Assembly: GCF_019345525.1 (NCBI RefSeq) | Contig: NZ_JAHKRA010000013.1 | Location: 1 to 64,000 of the forward strand | Origin: Flavobacterium sp. NKUCC04_CG | Lineage (GTDB): Bacteria > Bacteroidota > Bacteroidia > Flavobacteriales > Flavobacteriaceae | Reading direction: 5' to 3' | Length of the DNA stretch: 64,000 nt | Shown: positions 8,727 to 17,100 of the stretch, one piece after another | How the letters are laid out: every line of letters begins with the position of its first letter | Position numbering within the stretch: the first letter of the stretch is position 1 | Notes under the pieces: model-generated | Database searches by the model: none | What the model was told of the DNA's origin: nothing | What the model saw: only the letters and a program-made list of their open reading frames with translations | Translations under genes and position numbers: made by a program

Positions 8727-8898
8727 GGGCTATTTCTATACTCAATGGCATAAGAAAGAGAAAATAATAGTGAAAATTTCTATATTTGTTGCAAATCAAA
8801 GAACGACTAACTTTAAGTGCGATTCTTTCGATTCCAAATCGATACAGCCGTGAAGTAGTAGCGGTATAGTACCTTAATTATAAAACGATCGAGTAGCG

Positions 8899-9564
8899 AT
8901 GACATTGGAAAGCCCTATTACATGGAAAGATTTTTTTGACCAACAGCAACAACAGAATTATTACCAATCACTGTTGCAATTCGTGGCGGATGAATACGGT
9001 TTAAAGCGCTGTTTTCCACCTGAACAACAAATCTTTGCTGCTTTTGATGCCGTAGCCCCAGAAGAGGTCAAAGTAGTATTATTGGGACAGGATCCATATC
9101 ACGGATTCGGTCAAGCAAACGGTTTGTGTTTTTCGGTTAACGATGGGGTGCGTTTTCCTCCTTCTTTGGTAAATATTTTTAAAGAATTAGAAAGTGATTT
9201 AGGCGAGCCCTTGCCGATATCCGGCAATTTGGAACGTTGGGCCAATCAAGGTGTTTTGATGTTAAATGCAACCTTAACGGTAGAAGAAAGCAAGGCAGGG
9301 AGTCATCAAAAACGGGGTTGGGAAACATTTACTGATGCGGTAATTGAATATATATCAGAGCATTGTACGGGAGTGGTCTTTTTGTTGTGGGGTAATTATG
9401 CCATTCAAAAAGGGAGGAAAATAGACAGAGATAAGCATTTTGTACTCACTGCAGGTCATCCTTCGCCATTGAGTGCTAATAGAGGGTATTGGTTTGGGAA
9501 CAAGCATTTTAGTCAAACGAACGAACTGTTAAAAAAATCGGGTAGAGCAGCGGTGGAATGGTAA
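8899..9564 (+). CDS. ung: uracil-DNA glycosylase, family 1
   Basis: The 221-residue product removes uracil from DNA to start base-excision repair. Family-1 UDG motifs are present: the water-activating loop GQDPYHGFGQANGLCFSV with the catalytic aspartate, the conserved LLWGNYAIQKG segment, and the minor-groove intercalation loop HPSPLSANRGYWFG. Length is normal. It is divergent from mutS2, another DNA-maintenance gene, and ends at a long terminator. A TATATTTG -7-like element lies at 8781-8788, more than 100 bp upstream of the start, with no matching TTG. I see no Shine-Dalgarno sequence. Confidence 0.98.
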   Translation: MTLESPITWKDFFDQQQQQNYYQSLLQFVADEYGLKRCFPPEQQIFAAFDAVAPEEVKVVLLGQDPYHGFGQANGLCFSVNDGVRFPPSLVNIFKELESDLGEPLPISGNLERWANQGVLMLNATLTVEESKAGSHQKRGWETFTDAVIEYISEHCTGVVFLLWGNYAIQKGRKIDRDKHFVLTAGHPSPLSANRGYWFGNKHFSQTNELLKKSGRAAVEW

Positions 9565-9608
9565 GTTTTTTTATAAATCAAATAATATACATAGAACTGA
9601 CTATATTT

Positions 9609-9652
9609 AAAACGCAAAAAGGAGTTCCGATAGGAACTCCTTTTTGCGTTTT
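9609..9652. terminator. long bidirectional terminator between ung and the TlpA-like gene
   Basis: A perfect 20-bp stem (9609-9628 with 9633-9652) encloses a 4-base loop GATA. It is A-rich on the left and T-rich on the right, so it serves both converging genes. Confidence 0.9.
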
Positions 9653-9666
9653 TATACGAGTAAAAT

Positions 9667-10791
9667 TTATTTTGCCAATAACTCAGCAACTTTAGCTTCT
9701 AATTCTTCGCCTCTTAAATCTCTCGCTACGATAACTCCGTTTTCATCTAAGATAAACGTGGCAGGAATTGCTTTTACAGAATAATCTGCAGCAATAGGAT
9801 CTTGCCAGAATTGAAGATTAGATACTTGAGCCCAAGTTAATCCGTCTTTTGCGATTGCTTCTTTCCATTTGTCTCCGTCTTTGTCTAAAGATACTCCGAT
9901 AATGTTAAGACCTTTTTCGTGAAATTTGTTGTACAATTTAACCACATTAGGGTTTTCCACTCTACACGGACCACACCATGAAGCCCAGAAATCAACAATA
10001 GTTACTTTTCCTAAACTTTCTTTTAAGCTAACCATTTTACCTTCAGGGTTTGGAGCAGAAAAATCAGGAGCTTTTTTCCCAACGCTTACTTTTCCAACCT
10101 TAGCCAACAATTCAGCCAATTCTTTACCTTGTTTAGATTCTTTTATTTCTTTAGGCATTTTGTCGAATAACGCTTGAGATTTTGCTGGCTCTATACTGCT
10201 TCCTTGAGTCATTTGATTCAAAATCAAAATAGAGATAAACGCATCTGGAGTTTTTTCAACAAATGATAATGTATAGTTTTTTAATTCATTAGTATATTTT
10301 TCATTGATACCATAAAGTGAATCCAATACTTTTTCGTTATTGCTTTGTTGAGCTTCCATAATCAACATTTGATTTTGTTGTTGGAATTCAACTACTTTTT
10401 TCTGTAAAACACCAGCTTCTTTGTTGAAAGTTACAAAGTAATCGTTGTTTTTTGTACCGGTAACTTTAGAATTCTCTAAATCATCTTTATTGAAATCTAC
10501 TTTGATATCTCCGTTTTCAAGAATAAATGGAAGGCCTAAATTTCCTTCTTTTCCAAAAGCGATATAAGAAATTTCAGTCTCACCTGCTTTTCCTTTAATT
10601 TCAAATTTTCCGTTTTTTACTTCTGTTGAATCAACAGATACTACGTCCAATTCGGTTTGTTTTTTTAAGTAAACTTTTGTTCCATCTTCGATGCCTTTTA
10701 CATTACCACTAATAGTGAAACTATCCGTTGGTGTGTTGTTACATGAAGCCATAAGTGCTAGGGCACCGACTAGAGAAAAGATTTTTTTCAT
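9667..10791 (-). CDS. lipoprotein with DUF4369 and TlpA-like thioredoxin domains
   Basis: The 374-residue product starts with a lipoprotein signal (lipobox ending ALMASC, lipidated Cys 17). A DUF4369-type beta domain follows (about 24-110, FTISGNVKGIEDGTKVYL). A helical linker leads to a C-terminal AhpC/TSA-thioredoxin domain (about 235-374) with the redox motif WASWCGPC (Cys 273 and 276). Such envelope-anchored proteins reduce disulfides in the periplasm, for example in cytochrome maturation. The substrate is not evident. It is monocistronic. A TATATTTG element on the minus strand (10896-10889) is a likely -7 box, leaving a leader of about 90 nt. A Bacteroidota-specific architecture. Confidence 0.92.
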   Translation of the reverse strand: MKKIFSLVGALALMASCNNTPTDSFTISGNVKGIEDGTKVYLKKQTELDVVSVDSTEVKNGKFEIKGKAGETEISYIAFGKEGNLGLPFILENGDIKVDFNKDDLENSKVTGTKNNDYFVTFNKEAGVLQKKVVEFQQQNQMLIMEAQQSNNEKVLDSLYGINEKYTNELKNYTLSFVEKTPDAFISILILNQMTQGSSIEPAKSQALFDKMPKEIKESKQGKELAELLAKVGKVSVGKKAPDFSAPNPEGKMVSLKESLGKVTIVDFWASWCGPCRVENPNVVKLYNKFHEKGLNIIGVSLDKDGDKWKEAIAKDGLTWAQVSNLQFWQDPIAADYSVKAIPATFILDENGVIVARDLRGEELEAKVAELLAK

Positions 10792-10888
10792 TTGTGTTGA
10801 TTAATTTATTCTTAATTAGGTTGATTTAATTGATTTTCAATGTATTAGTTGTTTTTTGTGTTCGTAAAAACAAATGAATACGCCAATA

Positions 10889-10896
10889 CAAATATA
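10889..10896 (-). promoter_or_regulatory. candidate -7 element for the TlpA-like gene
   Basis: TATATTTG on the minus strand, 98 bp upstream of the ATG. No TTG is found at the expected distance. Confidence 0.35.
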
Positions 10897-10975
10897 CCGA
10901 AAAATCTAGAACCCTAATTAATAAATTGTTAATTTATGATCCAATTCTTTGGTAAATTAAAATGGAGCTGTTTTA

Positions 10976-11362
10976 TTACGGTTTTATGGAGATAAAAAAA
11001 ATCAAAATCATAGACCACCCCGCAACTAAGAATAATCCTCCTATGGGTGTTATTGGGCCTAAAATCTTGATTTTGCTTTTCATTGCACTACTGATAGTGA
11101 GTCCGTATATACTGAATGAAAAGAGTAATGTGCCTATGATAAAAAATCGAACGGCATTGATTAAGTAGTCGTTTGGGGGTAAACTCGATAGGCCTATAGC
11201 TAAAAGGGCTAGGGCGTGATACATTTGGTATCTAACACCGGTTTCAAAATTGGCGAGTTGTTCTTTATTAAAGCGTTTCTTTAAAAAATGGGCGCCAAAG
11301 GCACCAAATATAACGGCAGTTCCGCCAAAGATACTTCCAAATAGTAGGGCTGTTTCGTTCAT
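10976..11362 (-). CDS. DUF423 small membrane protein
   Basis: The 128-residue product has four hydrophobic segments and the DUF423 signature near the start (GGTAVIFGAFGAHFLKKR), followed by a segment beginning TGVRYQMYHALALL. DUF423 proteins are inner-membrane proteins of unknown function (E. coli YgdD group). It is the third gene of a tight three-gene minus-strand operon, 9 bp after the transglutaminase-like gene. No terminator is apparent after its stop. Confidence 0.9.
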   Translation of the reverse strand: MNETALLFGSIFGGTAVIFGAFGAHFLKKRFNKEQLANFETGVRYQMYHALALLAIGLSSLPPNDYLINAVRFFIIGTLLFSFSIYGLTISSAMKSKIKILGPITPIGGLFLVAGWSMILIFFISIKP

Positions 11363-11371
11363 GTATATATT

Positions 11372-12304
11372 TTAGTTTAAAGTTAAGGCTCCGAGTATTT
11401 CTTCAGACATAAAGGGACCACCGGGATATCGAGCGGTATAATCTAGGTTAAGCCATATTTGCCCGCGTTCGTCAATGTGATAATGGATTTCTTTACCGCG
11501 ACTCTCTTCTTTAAAAAGAACCTCTTTTATCAGGTAATTGATGTTTTCTAAGTCGGCTTTAGTTCCTATTAACATCTCGGGATACAGGTGTTCTTTGGTA
11601 TGTATTATTCTGGGTGTACCACCGATCGCCTGTATTAAAGCAGACATCAAGATAGCGTGGTCGTCGCAATCACCAGAAAAGTGTTGTAACGATTCCGATG
11701 CTGTAGCGATATATTCTCTGCCTTTAGGGTCATTTACATAATTCCATCGGTTGCGAATCTCTTTAAAAATAGCAAAACACTGTATGATTTGACGGTATTC
11801 ACTGTGTCCTTTTATATTGGTAAAGTGTTTGGTAGTGGCTAGTAAGGCAAAATTTCGAACCTTGGGGTTGTTGTATTCAACGGCATTGATGATTTTCGAT
11901 TTGTTGGGAAACGGCAATAATTTAGAAATAATAACGTCTTGGGGGTTTGGACTATCAGACATGGAATAAATCATGGCGCGATAATCGTCATAAACCGCGG
12001 TAAAGCCATAGCCTTGAAATAAGGTGCCCCAAACTAAAAATGCGATATAAATAAAAACGCAAACAAATAGAAAAGTTTTGAGTAAACGCAACAGCAATTG
12101 AAATAGCAATACCAGAGCGATAAATAACAATATTCTATCGATATGGTAGGGCCAGTCTGGATCTATAATGTTCTGGTGAATAATTATAAATACAGGTATG
12201 ATTACTAGTACGTTAAGTACGAGTATAATAATAGAGTCCCAAGGCTTAGGTATGGTAAGCTTAGAAATGATTTTCTTATATTGGGATTCTTTAATTTCGC
12301 TCAT
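11372..12304 (-). CDS. membrane-anchored transglutaminase-like protein
   Basis: The 310-residue product has two to three N-terminal membrane spans (about residues 22-110), then a soluble domain. That domain carries a transglutaminase-like triad: Cys in HFSGDCDDHAILMSALIQ, His in IHTKEHLYPE, and Asp in WLNLDYTARYPGG. The fold is shared by transglutaminases, proteases and inactive relatives; the reaction here is unknown. Gaps to both neighbours are about 10 bp, so it is cotranscribed with the solute-binding-fold gene upstream and the DUF423 gene downstream. A cysteine-protease-like role in the envelope is only a guess. Confidence 0.8.
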   Translation of the reverse strand: MSEIKESQYKKIISKLTIPKPWDSIIILVLNVLVIIPVFIIIHQNIIDPDWPYHIDRILLFIALVLLFQLLLRLLKTFLFVCVFIYIAFLVWGTLFQGYGFTAVYDDYRAMIYSMSDSPNPQDVIISKLLPFPNKSKIINAVEYNNPKVRNFALLATTKHFTNIKGHSEYRQIIQCFAIFKEIRNRWNYVNDPKGREYIATASESLQHFSGDCDDHAILMSALIQAIGGTPRIIHTKEHLYPEMLIGTKADLENINYLIKEVLFKEESRGKEIHYHIDERGQIWLNLDYTARYPGGPFMSEEILGALTLN

Positions 12305-12314
12305 CGACTCGCGC

Positions 12315-13160
12315 TTATGACTTTACGGCTTGGTGGTAGTTAATAGTTTTATCAATCAAATTTAAGGACAAAAGCTCTTGTTGAACAGCATCAAAGGCGG
12401 CCTGGTCTAGTGGTTTCTGCGACCATTTTGTCAGCTCAAGCCACTGTTGTATATCTGTTGTCTTTTGGTTGAATTTGGAAGCTAAGGTACGGTCTATACT
12501 CGGTATTTGCTTAAATTCTTCTGTAGTAATGTTGATGATTTCCAGTATTTGTTCTATTACAGCGCGATTTTTTTCTAGGTATTCATTGCGGCAAACAATA
12601 ACGAATGAGGGCCACGGTGTTGGACATGATCCAATCCGTCTAAAAATTCCTTGATCGACTAAGGGTTGTGTCATAAAGCGCTCCCACATAAAATAGTCTG
12701 CGGTTCCTTCGGATAATGCTGTAACAGCACCATCGATGGTGTTGACAATTTGCAAAGGGACTTCAGAATTCCAATTTTGCTGTTTGGCATTTACTAACGC
12801 CATCAGATGGGAGCCTGAACCCAGTCTGCTAATTGCGGCAGTTTTGCCTTTTAAATCGGCTAGGTCTTTATAAGGAGAAGCATGAGCTACATGTATTCCC
12901 CATAGCAACGGTGAACTTACGTATTCTTGTACAATGGTGGAGGGGTTGCCTGAGGCGATATCTTTTAAAATACCTTCGGTTAGAATCACGGCAAGATCAG
13001 TGGTGTCTTCTCGTAGCATCTGGCACATTTTTCCTGTGCCCTCGGGTACATCAGTCCAGGTTAAATTTAAATCGACAGCGTCAAAATCACCACTGTCAAT
13101 GGCCAAATGCCAAGGCAGATTAAAGTGTTCCGGTACTCCTGCAATCCTCACTGTTTTCAT
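12315..13160 (-). CDS. type-2 periplasmic-binding-fold protein, orphan (Ca3427-like)
   Basis: The 281-residue product starts MKTVRIAGVPEHFNLPWHLA and has the two-lobed type-2 periplasmic-binding fold (segments DLAVILTEGILKDIASG, GIHVAHASPYKDLADLKG, AAISRLGSGSHLMA). It resembles the Ca3427-like group of ABC/NMT1-type substrate-binding proteins. An open frame extends 23 codons upstream with a hydrophobic stretch. I prefer the internal ATG at 13160 because similarity begins there and the longer start would sit in the terminator of the preceding gene. With that start there is no signal peptide, so the protein would be cytoplasmic. No permease or ATPase gene is nearby. It is the first gene of a three-gene operon. 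Confidence 0.75.
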   Translation of the reverse strand: MKTVRIAGVPEHFNLPWHLAIDSGDFDAVDLNLTWTDVPEGTGKMCQMLREDTTDLAVILTEGILKDIASGNPSTIVQEYVSSPLLWGIHVAHASPYKDLADLKGKTAAISRLGSGSHLMALVNAKQQNWNSEVPLQIVNTIDGAVTALSEGTADYFMWERFMTQPLVDQGIFRRIGSCPTPWPSFVIVCRNEYLEKNRAVIEQILEIINITTEEFKQIPSIDRTLASKFNQKTTDIQQWLELTKWSQKPLDQAAFDAVQQELLSLNLIDKTINYHQAVKS

Positions 13161-13227
13161 CTCTGATATTTTAACTGCTAAGATAGGAATTGCAAGCGTT
13201 ATTTGTAATAATTTTTGGTTAAAACGC

Positions 13228-13260
13228 AAAAAAAATCTCCATTTATTAGATGGAGATTTT
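13228..13260 (-). terminator. terminator of the CoA-transferase gene
   Basis: Stem AAAATCTCCAT / ATGGAGATTTT with a 7-base loop. On the minus strand it is followed by a T-run, 8 bp after the stop codon of the gene at 13269. Confidence 0.8.
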
Positions 13261-13268
13261 GGTGTCGC

Positions 13269-14774
13269 TTATTTCATGGAGCCCGTTTCTTTGAATTTTA
13301 TATGAAAGTTAAAGGCTTCATTTAAAAGGTGAGGGGTGTGGCCGCCTACAGCCTTAGCGCGTTCGAAATAATCGCGAATTGAAGGGCGGTAGTCGGGGTG
13401 TACACAGTTTTCGATGATGACCTCTGCGCGCTCTCTAGGCGATAAACCGCGTAAATCGGCTAAACCTTGGTCTGTAACGAGTATGTCGACGTCGTGTTCG
13501 GTATGATCCACATGCGATACCATCGGTAAAACATGAGATATGGAATTATGATCTTTTGAAGCTGCTTGAGTTACAAAAATACTTAAATAGGCATTTCGGG
13601 CAAAATCACCCGAGCCTCCAATTCCATTCATCATGCGATTTCCGCCTATATGTGTGGAATTGACGTTTCCATAAATATCGAATTCTATAGCAGTATTGAT
13701 GGCAATAATTCCCAGGCGACGAATCACCTCGGGTGAATTACTGATGTTTTGAGGGCGCAATACCAATTTATCTTGGTAATTGTCAAAGTTCTTTAAAATG
13801 CGTTGGTAGCAGTTTTCGGTAACTGTAATAGAGGAGCCTGAGGCGAAATTCATCTTACCCGAATCGATAAGATCAAAGGTGCTGTCTTGCAATACCTCAG
13901 AATACATGGTAAGGTTTTCAAAAGGGCCATCGATTAATCCGGTGAGTACGGCATTGGCCACTTTTCCGATTCCAGCCTGTAAAGGCAGTAAAGAAGGAGT
14001 TAAAGTGCCTTTTTTGATTTCTCCTTCAAAAAAACGCAGTAAATGTTGTGATATAGCAGTTGTTTTTTCGTCGGGATGTGTCAATTCTGCCGGTGTATCG
14101 AGTATATCTGTAAAAACAATTCCGATTACGTGCTCTGGATTCAGGCGGATAAATGCTTCTCCTATGCGATCGCTCACGGTTTGTATCGGTATAATTTCTC
14201 TGTTTGGATAACTTTGTGGTACGCAATTGTCGTGAATTCCTCTAAAAGAAGTCGGTACCAAGGTGTTGATTTCAATAATTATTTTAGGTGCGGCAGCTGC
14301 AAAATAGGCAGAATTACCTATTGAAGTAGTAGGTATTATAAAACCCTGATCGTTGATAAAGGAAGCTTCGATGATGGCGATGTCTACAGCGGGTATATGA
14401 CCGCATTGAAGTTGTTCTATCGTTTCACTTAAGTGTTGATCGACGTATTTTAATTCGTAGTTATTGATGCTTTTTCTTAAAGTAGCGTCTGCTTGAAAGG
14501 GCATCCTGCGAATTAATGCATGATTGGCGGCTAAATCCGCGTCGGTAGTATGGCCTAAAGAAGCTCCAGTTATCAAGGTGATTGCTACATCTTCTGTGGC
14601 TGCTCTTTTTGCGAAAGCCGGCAATACAGACTTGCTATCTCCAGCTTTGGTAAACCCACTCGCACCAACTACTGCGCCGTTTGGGATCAATTGAGCTGCT
14701 TGCTCAGCAGTGATAATTTTTGATTTATATGCTTCAAAATTAATCCTTTCTAGTGGCAAATTTTCTTCAATCAT
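13269..14774 (-). CDS. acetyl-CoA hydrolase/succinate:acetate CoA-transferase family
   Basis: The 501-residue product belongs to the class-I CoA-transferase family that includes acetyl-CoA hydrolases and AarC-type succinyl-CoA:acetate CoA-transferase. Seen motifs are GAVVGASGFTKAGDSKSVLP near the N-terminus, the oxyanion/CoA loop AGIGKVANAVLTGL (about 268-280), and the probable catalytic glutamate E293 in MYSEVLQD. The C-terminal segment has NGIGGSGDFARNAYLSIFV and TDQGLADLRGLSPRERA. In aerobes it can couple acetate activation to the TCA cycle, consistent with sucD and mqo in the window. The exact acceptor cannot be fixed from sequence alone. A 14-bp palindrome lies just upstream. Confidence 0.9.
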   Translation of the reverse strand: MIEENLPLERINFEAYKSKIITAEQAAQLIPNGAVVGASGFTKAGDSKSVLPAFAKRAATEDVAITLITGASLGHTTDADLAANHALIRRMPFQADATLRKSINNYELKYVDQHLSETIEQLQCGHIPAVDIAIIEASFINDQGFIIPTTSIGNSAYFAAAAPKIIIEINTLVPTSFRGIHDNCVPQSYPNREIIPIQTVSDRIGEAFIRLNPEHVIGIVFTDILDTPAELTHPDEKTTAISQHLLRFFEGEIKKGTLTPSLLPLQAGIGKVANAVLTGLIDGPFENLTMYSEVLQDSTFDLIDSGKMNFASGSSITVTENCYQRILKNFDNYQDKLVLRPQNISNSPEVIRRLGIIAINTAIEFDIYGNVNSTHIGGNRMMNGIGGSGDFARNAYLSIFVTQAASKDHNSISHVLPMVSHVDHTEHDVDILVTDQGLADLRGLSPRERAEVIIENCVHPDYRPSIRDYFERAKAVGGHTPHLLNEAFNFHIKFKETGSMK

Positions 14775-14791
14775 CTTAAAAATAAATTAAG

Positions 14792-14805
14792 CGCTAAATT
14801 TAGCG
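14792..14805. promoter_or_regulatory. 14-bp palindrome upstream of the CoA transferase
   Basis: CGCTAAATTTAGCG is a perfect palindrome 18 bp before the start codon. It could be an operator or sit in the short 5' leader. No bound regulator can be named. Confidence 0.35.
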
Positions 14806-14894
14806 TTATTTTGAGAGTTTTGAAAATTATACCTTCCCTATTTTAAGTTCCATCCTATTTTAGAATCATTTTAAAATATAAGGCTAAAAAGCAA

Positions 14895-14920
14895 AAAAGC
14901 TAACCTATTCGGTTAGCTTT
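14895..14920 (-). terminator. terminator overlapping the end of the nucleoside phosphorylase gene
   Basis: Stem AAAGCTAACC / GGTTAGCTTT brackets the TAG stop codon (14905-14907), so the hairpin's first arm is coding. On the minus strand a T-run follows. Confidence 0.7.
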
Positions 14921-15774
14921 TCCAAAGTGTATTTGATTAATGCACGTACTGCTTTGTAGGGGTCGGTACTAAAGGTGCCGTCGGCCCTATTTGCGATAAT
15001 CGCATTTAGCGATACCGCCTGATGGCCTAATAGTTTTGATAATCCGTATATAGCCGCAGTTTCCATTTCGAGATTTGTTATTCTATAAGAATCAAAAGTA
15101 AAAGTATCTATTTTATGATTTAGCGAACTGTCTTGCAAAGCCAGTCGCAATACTCTTCCTTGTGCTCCATAAAAACCACTTGCAGTAGCGGTAATTCCAT
15201 AGTTCATTTGAGTACCGCTTAAGCGGGCTTCCAATGACGGACTGTTACCAATGATATAAGGACGGCCTTTTCTAGAGTCCCATTGGGTATGCTGAATAAA
15301 AGCATCTTCCATCTCTTCTTCGCAGATGTCATGCAGTTCATAAGAACGCAACATATTGTCCATACCGATTCCGTATTGCGATAGTAAAAAACTATCTACA
15401 GCTAGGTCGGAGTGAAGTGATCCGGATGTACCTACGCGAACGATGTTTAAAGAGGTGTGATTTTGTTTGGGTAAACGCGTTTCGAAATCAATATTGACTA
15501 AAGCATCCAACTCATTTAGAACAATATCAATATTGTCAGGACCGATACCCGTTGAAATGACGCTAATGCGATTTCCTTTAAATGTGCCGGTATGCGTTTT
15601 AAACTCTCTTTTCTGAGTGCGAAACTCAATGGTGTCAAAATGTTCAGAAATCTGTTCAACACGGTCTTGATCGCCAACAAAAATCACATCTTTGGCCAAG
15701 TTTTCTGGACGAAGGTTTAAGTGATAAATGCTCCCGTCCGGATTTAAAATTAATTCAGATGATTTGATGGGCAT
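14905..15774 (-). CDS. nucleoside phosphorylase (uridine phosphorylase-like)
   Basis: The 289-residue product matches the PNP/UDP phosphorylase family, which cleaves nucleosides with phosphate to a base and ribose-1-phosphate for salvage. Family features are VIFVGDQDRVEQIS near the N-terminus, STGIGPDNIDIVLNEL, the phosphate/ribose segment NIVRVGTSGSLHSDLAVDSF, and NLEMETAAIYGLSKLLG with the ribose-binding Met-Glu. The form is longer than E. coli Udp (253). Base specificity is not determined by what I can see. It is the last gene of a three-gene minus-strand operon with the SUI1-like and dioxygenase genes. Confidence 0.9.
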   Translation of the reverse strand: MPIKSSELILNPDGSIYHLNLRPENLAKDVIFVGDQDRVEQISEHFDTIEFRTQKREFKTHTGTFKGNRISVISTGIGPDNIDIVLNELDALVNIDFETRLPKQNHTSLNIVRVGTSGSLHSDLAVDSFLLSQYGIGMDNMLRSYELHDICEEEMEDAFIQHTQWDSRKGRPYIIGNSPSLEARLSGTQMNYGITATASGFYGAQGRVLRLALQDSSLNHKIDTFTFDSYRITNLEMETAAIYGLSKLLGHQAVSLNAIIANRADGTFSTDPYKAVRALIKYTLEKLTE

Positions 15775-15790
15775 GGTGTGTGTTTTTAAA

Positions 15791-16141
15791 TTATCCGCCT
15801 ACGCGTTTGATTTTGTATCCCTGTTTGCTGAGGAACTCCATGATTTTATCTCTAAAGTTTCCCTGTATAATGATTTCGCCATCTTTTGCTGAACCGCCTA
15901 CACCACAAAGGGTTTTGAGTTGTTTGGCAAGAGATTTTAAATCCTCATCACTACCTTGAAAACCTTTAATCAAGGTGGCTACTTTGCCACCTCGATTTTT
16001 TTTATCTAAATGAGCTTCCAATCGCTGTTCATTAGCTTTTAGCGGAGTTTTTTCTTCGTTGGATTCCTCATATGAAAAAGAGGCATTGGTCGAAAATACA
16101 AAGCCGCCTAAATCTTCTAAATTACTGATTTTTTTACTCAT
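15791..16141 (-). CDS. yciH: SUI1/YciH-family translation initiation factor-like protein
   Basis: The 116-residue product has a charged N-terminal tail and a C-terminal SUI1 domain (about 45-116, KNRGGKVATLIKGFQGSDED, LAKQLKTLCGVGGSAKDG, EIIIQGNFRDKI). This is the bacterial YciH version of eIF1, proposed to affect initiation fidelity at the 30S subunit. Length fits YciH. It sits 8 bp after the dioxygenase gene and 16 bp before the phosphorylase gene in one operon. Confidence 0.93.
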   Translation of the reverse strand: MSKKISNLEDLGGFVFSTNASFSYEESNEEKTPLKANEQRLEAHLDKKNRGGKVATLIKGFQGSDEDLKSLAKQLKTLCGVGGSAKDGEIIIQGNFRDKIMEFLSKQGYKIKRVGG

Positions 16142-16149
16142 TACGGTGT

Positions 16150-17100
16150 TTATTTTTTAATTAATCCCAATTCAACTAAACGCTCATGTAAATATGCGCC
16201 AGCAGTAATGTCATCAAACTGTTTTGGGTGATTTTCGTCAATACATTCAGGCAAACAGTTTAGCGGCATTTCACTAATTGGATGCATAAAAAATGGGATT
16301 GAAAATCGAGAGGTTCCCCATAGTTCACGGACGGGGTTTACCACTTGGTGTATGGTTGATTTTAATCTGTTATTGGAATGACGGGACAACATATCGCCTA
16401 CATTAATAACCAATTCATCCGGTTGAGCAATGGCATCAATCCATTGACCATCGTGGTTTTGTACTTGTAATCCCTTTCCTTGAGCTCCCATTAACAGCGT
16501 GATCAAATTAATGTCTCCATGGGCTGCAGCGCGCAAAGCATTTTTGGGCTCTTCCAGTATGGGAGGGTAGTGAATAGGACGTAAAATACTGTTGCCGTTT
16601 TTGAGAAAAGCATCAAAATAAAACTCGTCTAATCCGAGAAATAAAGCCAAGGCTCTCAATACGTAAACACCTGTTTTCTCAAGCATTTGGTAGGTTTCTT
16701 TTCCTACTGTATTGAAATGAGGTAACTCTCTCACTTGAACATTCGCTGGATAAGTCGCTTCTAGTTCTGGGTTGTCTTGAACATATTGTCCAAAATGCCA
16801 AAATTCCTTTAAGTCTCCTTCTTTGCGCCCTTTTGCATGCTCTTTTCCAAAAGAGACATAACCGCGTTGTCCACCAATACCTGGAATTTCATAGCCTTCT
16901 TTGACTTCCAGGGGAAGGCTAAAGAAGTTGCGAACCTCTGTATATAGGTTTTCAACGAGTTGGTCATCTAGGAAATGACCTTTTAATGCTACGAATCCAA
17001 TTTCTTCGTAGGCTTTTCCGATTTCATTTACAAATTTTTGTTTACGTATCGGGTCGTCCGATAGGAAATCACGCAAGTCAACACTGGGAATGTTTTGCAT
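16150..17100 (-). CDS. isopenicillin N synthase-like Fe(II)/2-oxoglutarate oxygenase
   Basis: The 316-residue product has the N-terminal DIOX_N domain (PSVDLRDFLSDD, VALKGHFLDDQLVENLY) and a double-stranded beta-helix oxygenase core. The iron-binding HxD is AAHGDINLITLLMG, the distal histidine is in STIHQVVNP, and the 2-oxoglutarate-type RxS is in TSRFSIPFFMHP. The family oxidises small molecules and includes IPNS, ACC oxidase and plant dioxygenases; bacterial substrates of this type are mostly unknown. There is no sign of a beta-lactam cluster nearby. It is the first gene of the operon with the SUI1-like and phosphorylase genes. A CAAATTTA (minus TAAATTTG) -7-like site lies at 17142-17149. 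Confidence 0.9.
   Translation of the reverse strand: MQNIPSVDLRDFLSDDPIRKQKFVNEIGKAYEEIGFVALKGHFLDDQLVENLYTEVRNFFSLPLEVKEGYEIPGIGGQRGYVSFGKEHAKGRKEGDLKEFWHFGQYVQDNPELEATYPANVQVRELPHFNTVGKETYQMLEKTGVYVLRALALFLGLDEFYFDAFLKNGNSILRPIHYPPILEEPKNALRAAAHGDINLITLLMGAQGKGLQVQNHDGQWIDAIAQPDELVINVGDMLSRHSNNRLKSTIHQVVNPVRELWGTSRFSIPFFMHPISEMPLNCLPECIDENHPKQFDDITAGAYLHERLVELGLIKK

Noticed and set aside
8674..8799. Longer N-terminus for MutS2 (42 extra residues)
   Set aside because: A good promoter lies within it and family similarity begins at the internal ATG at 8673.
12934..13305. Plus-strand open frame opposite the solute-binding gene
   Set aside because: It is antisense to a recognisable gene, crosses a terminator and shows no protein family pattern.
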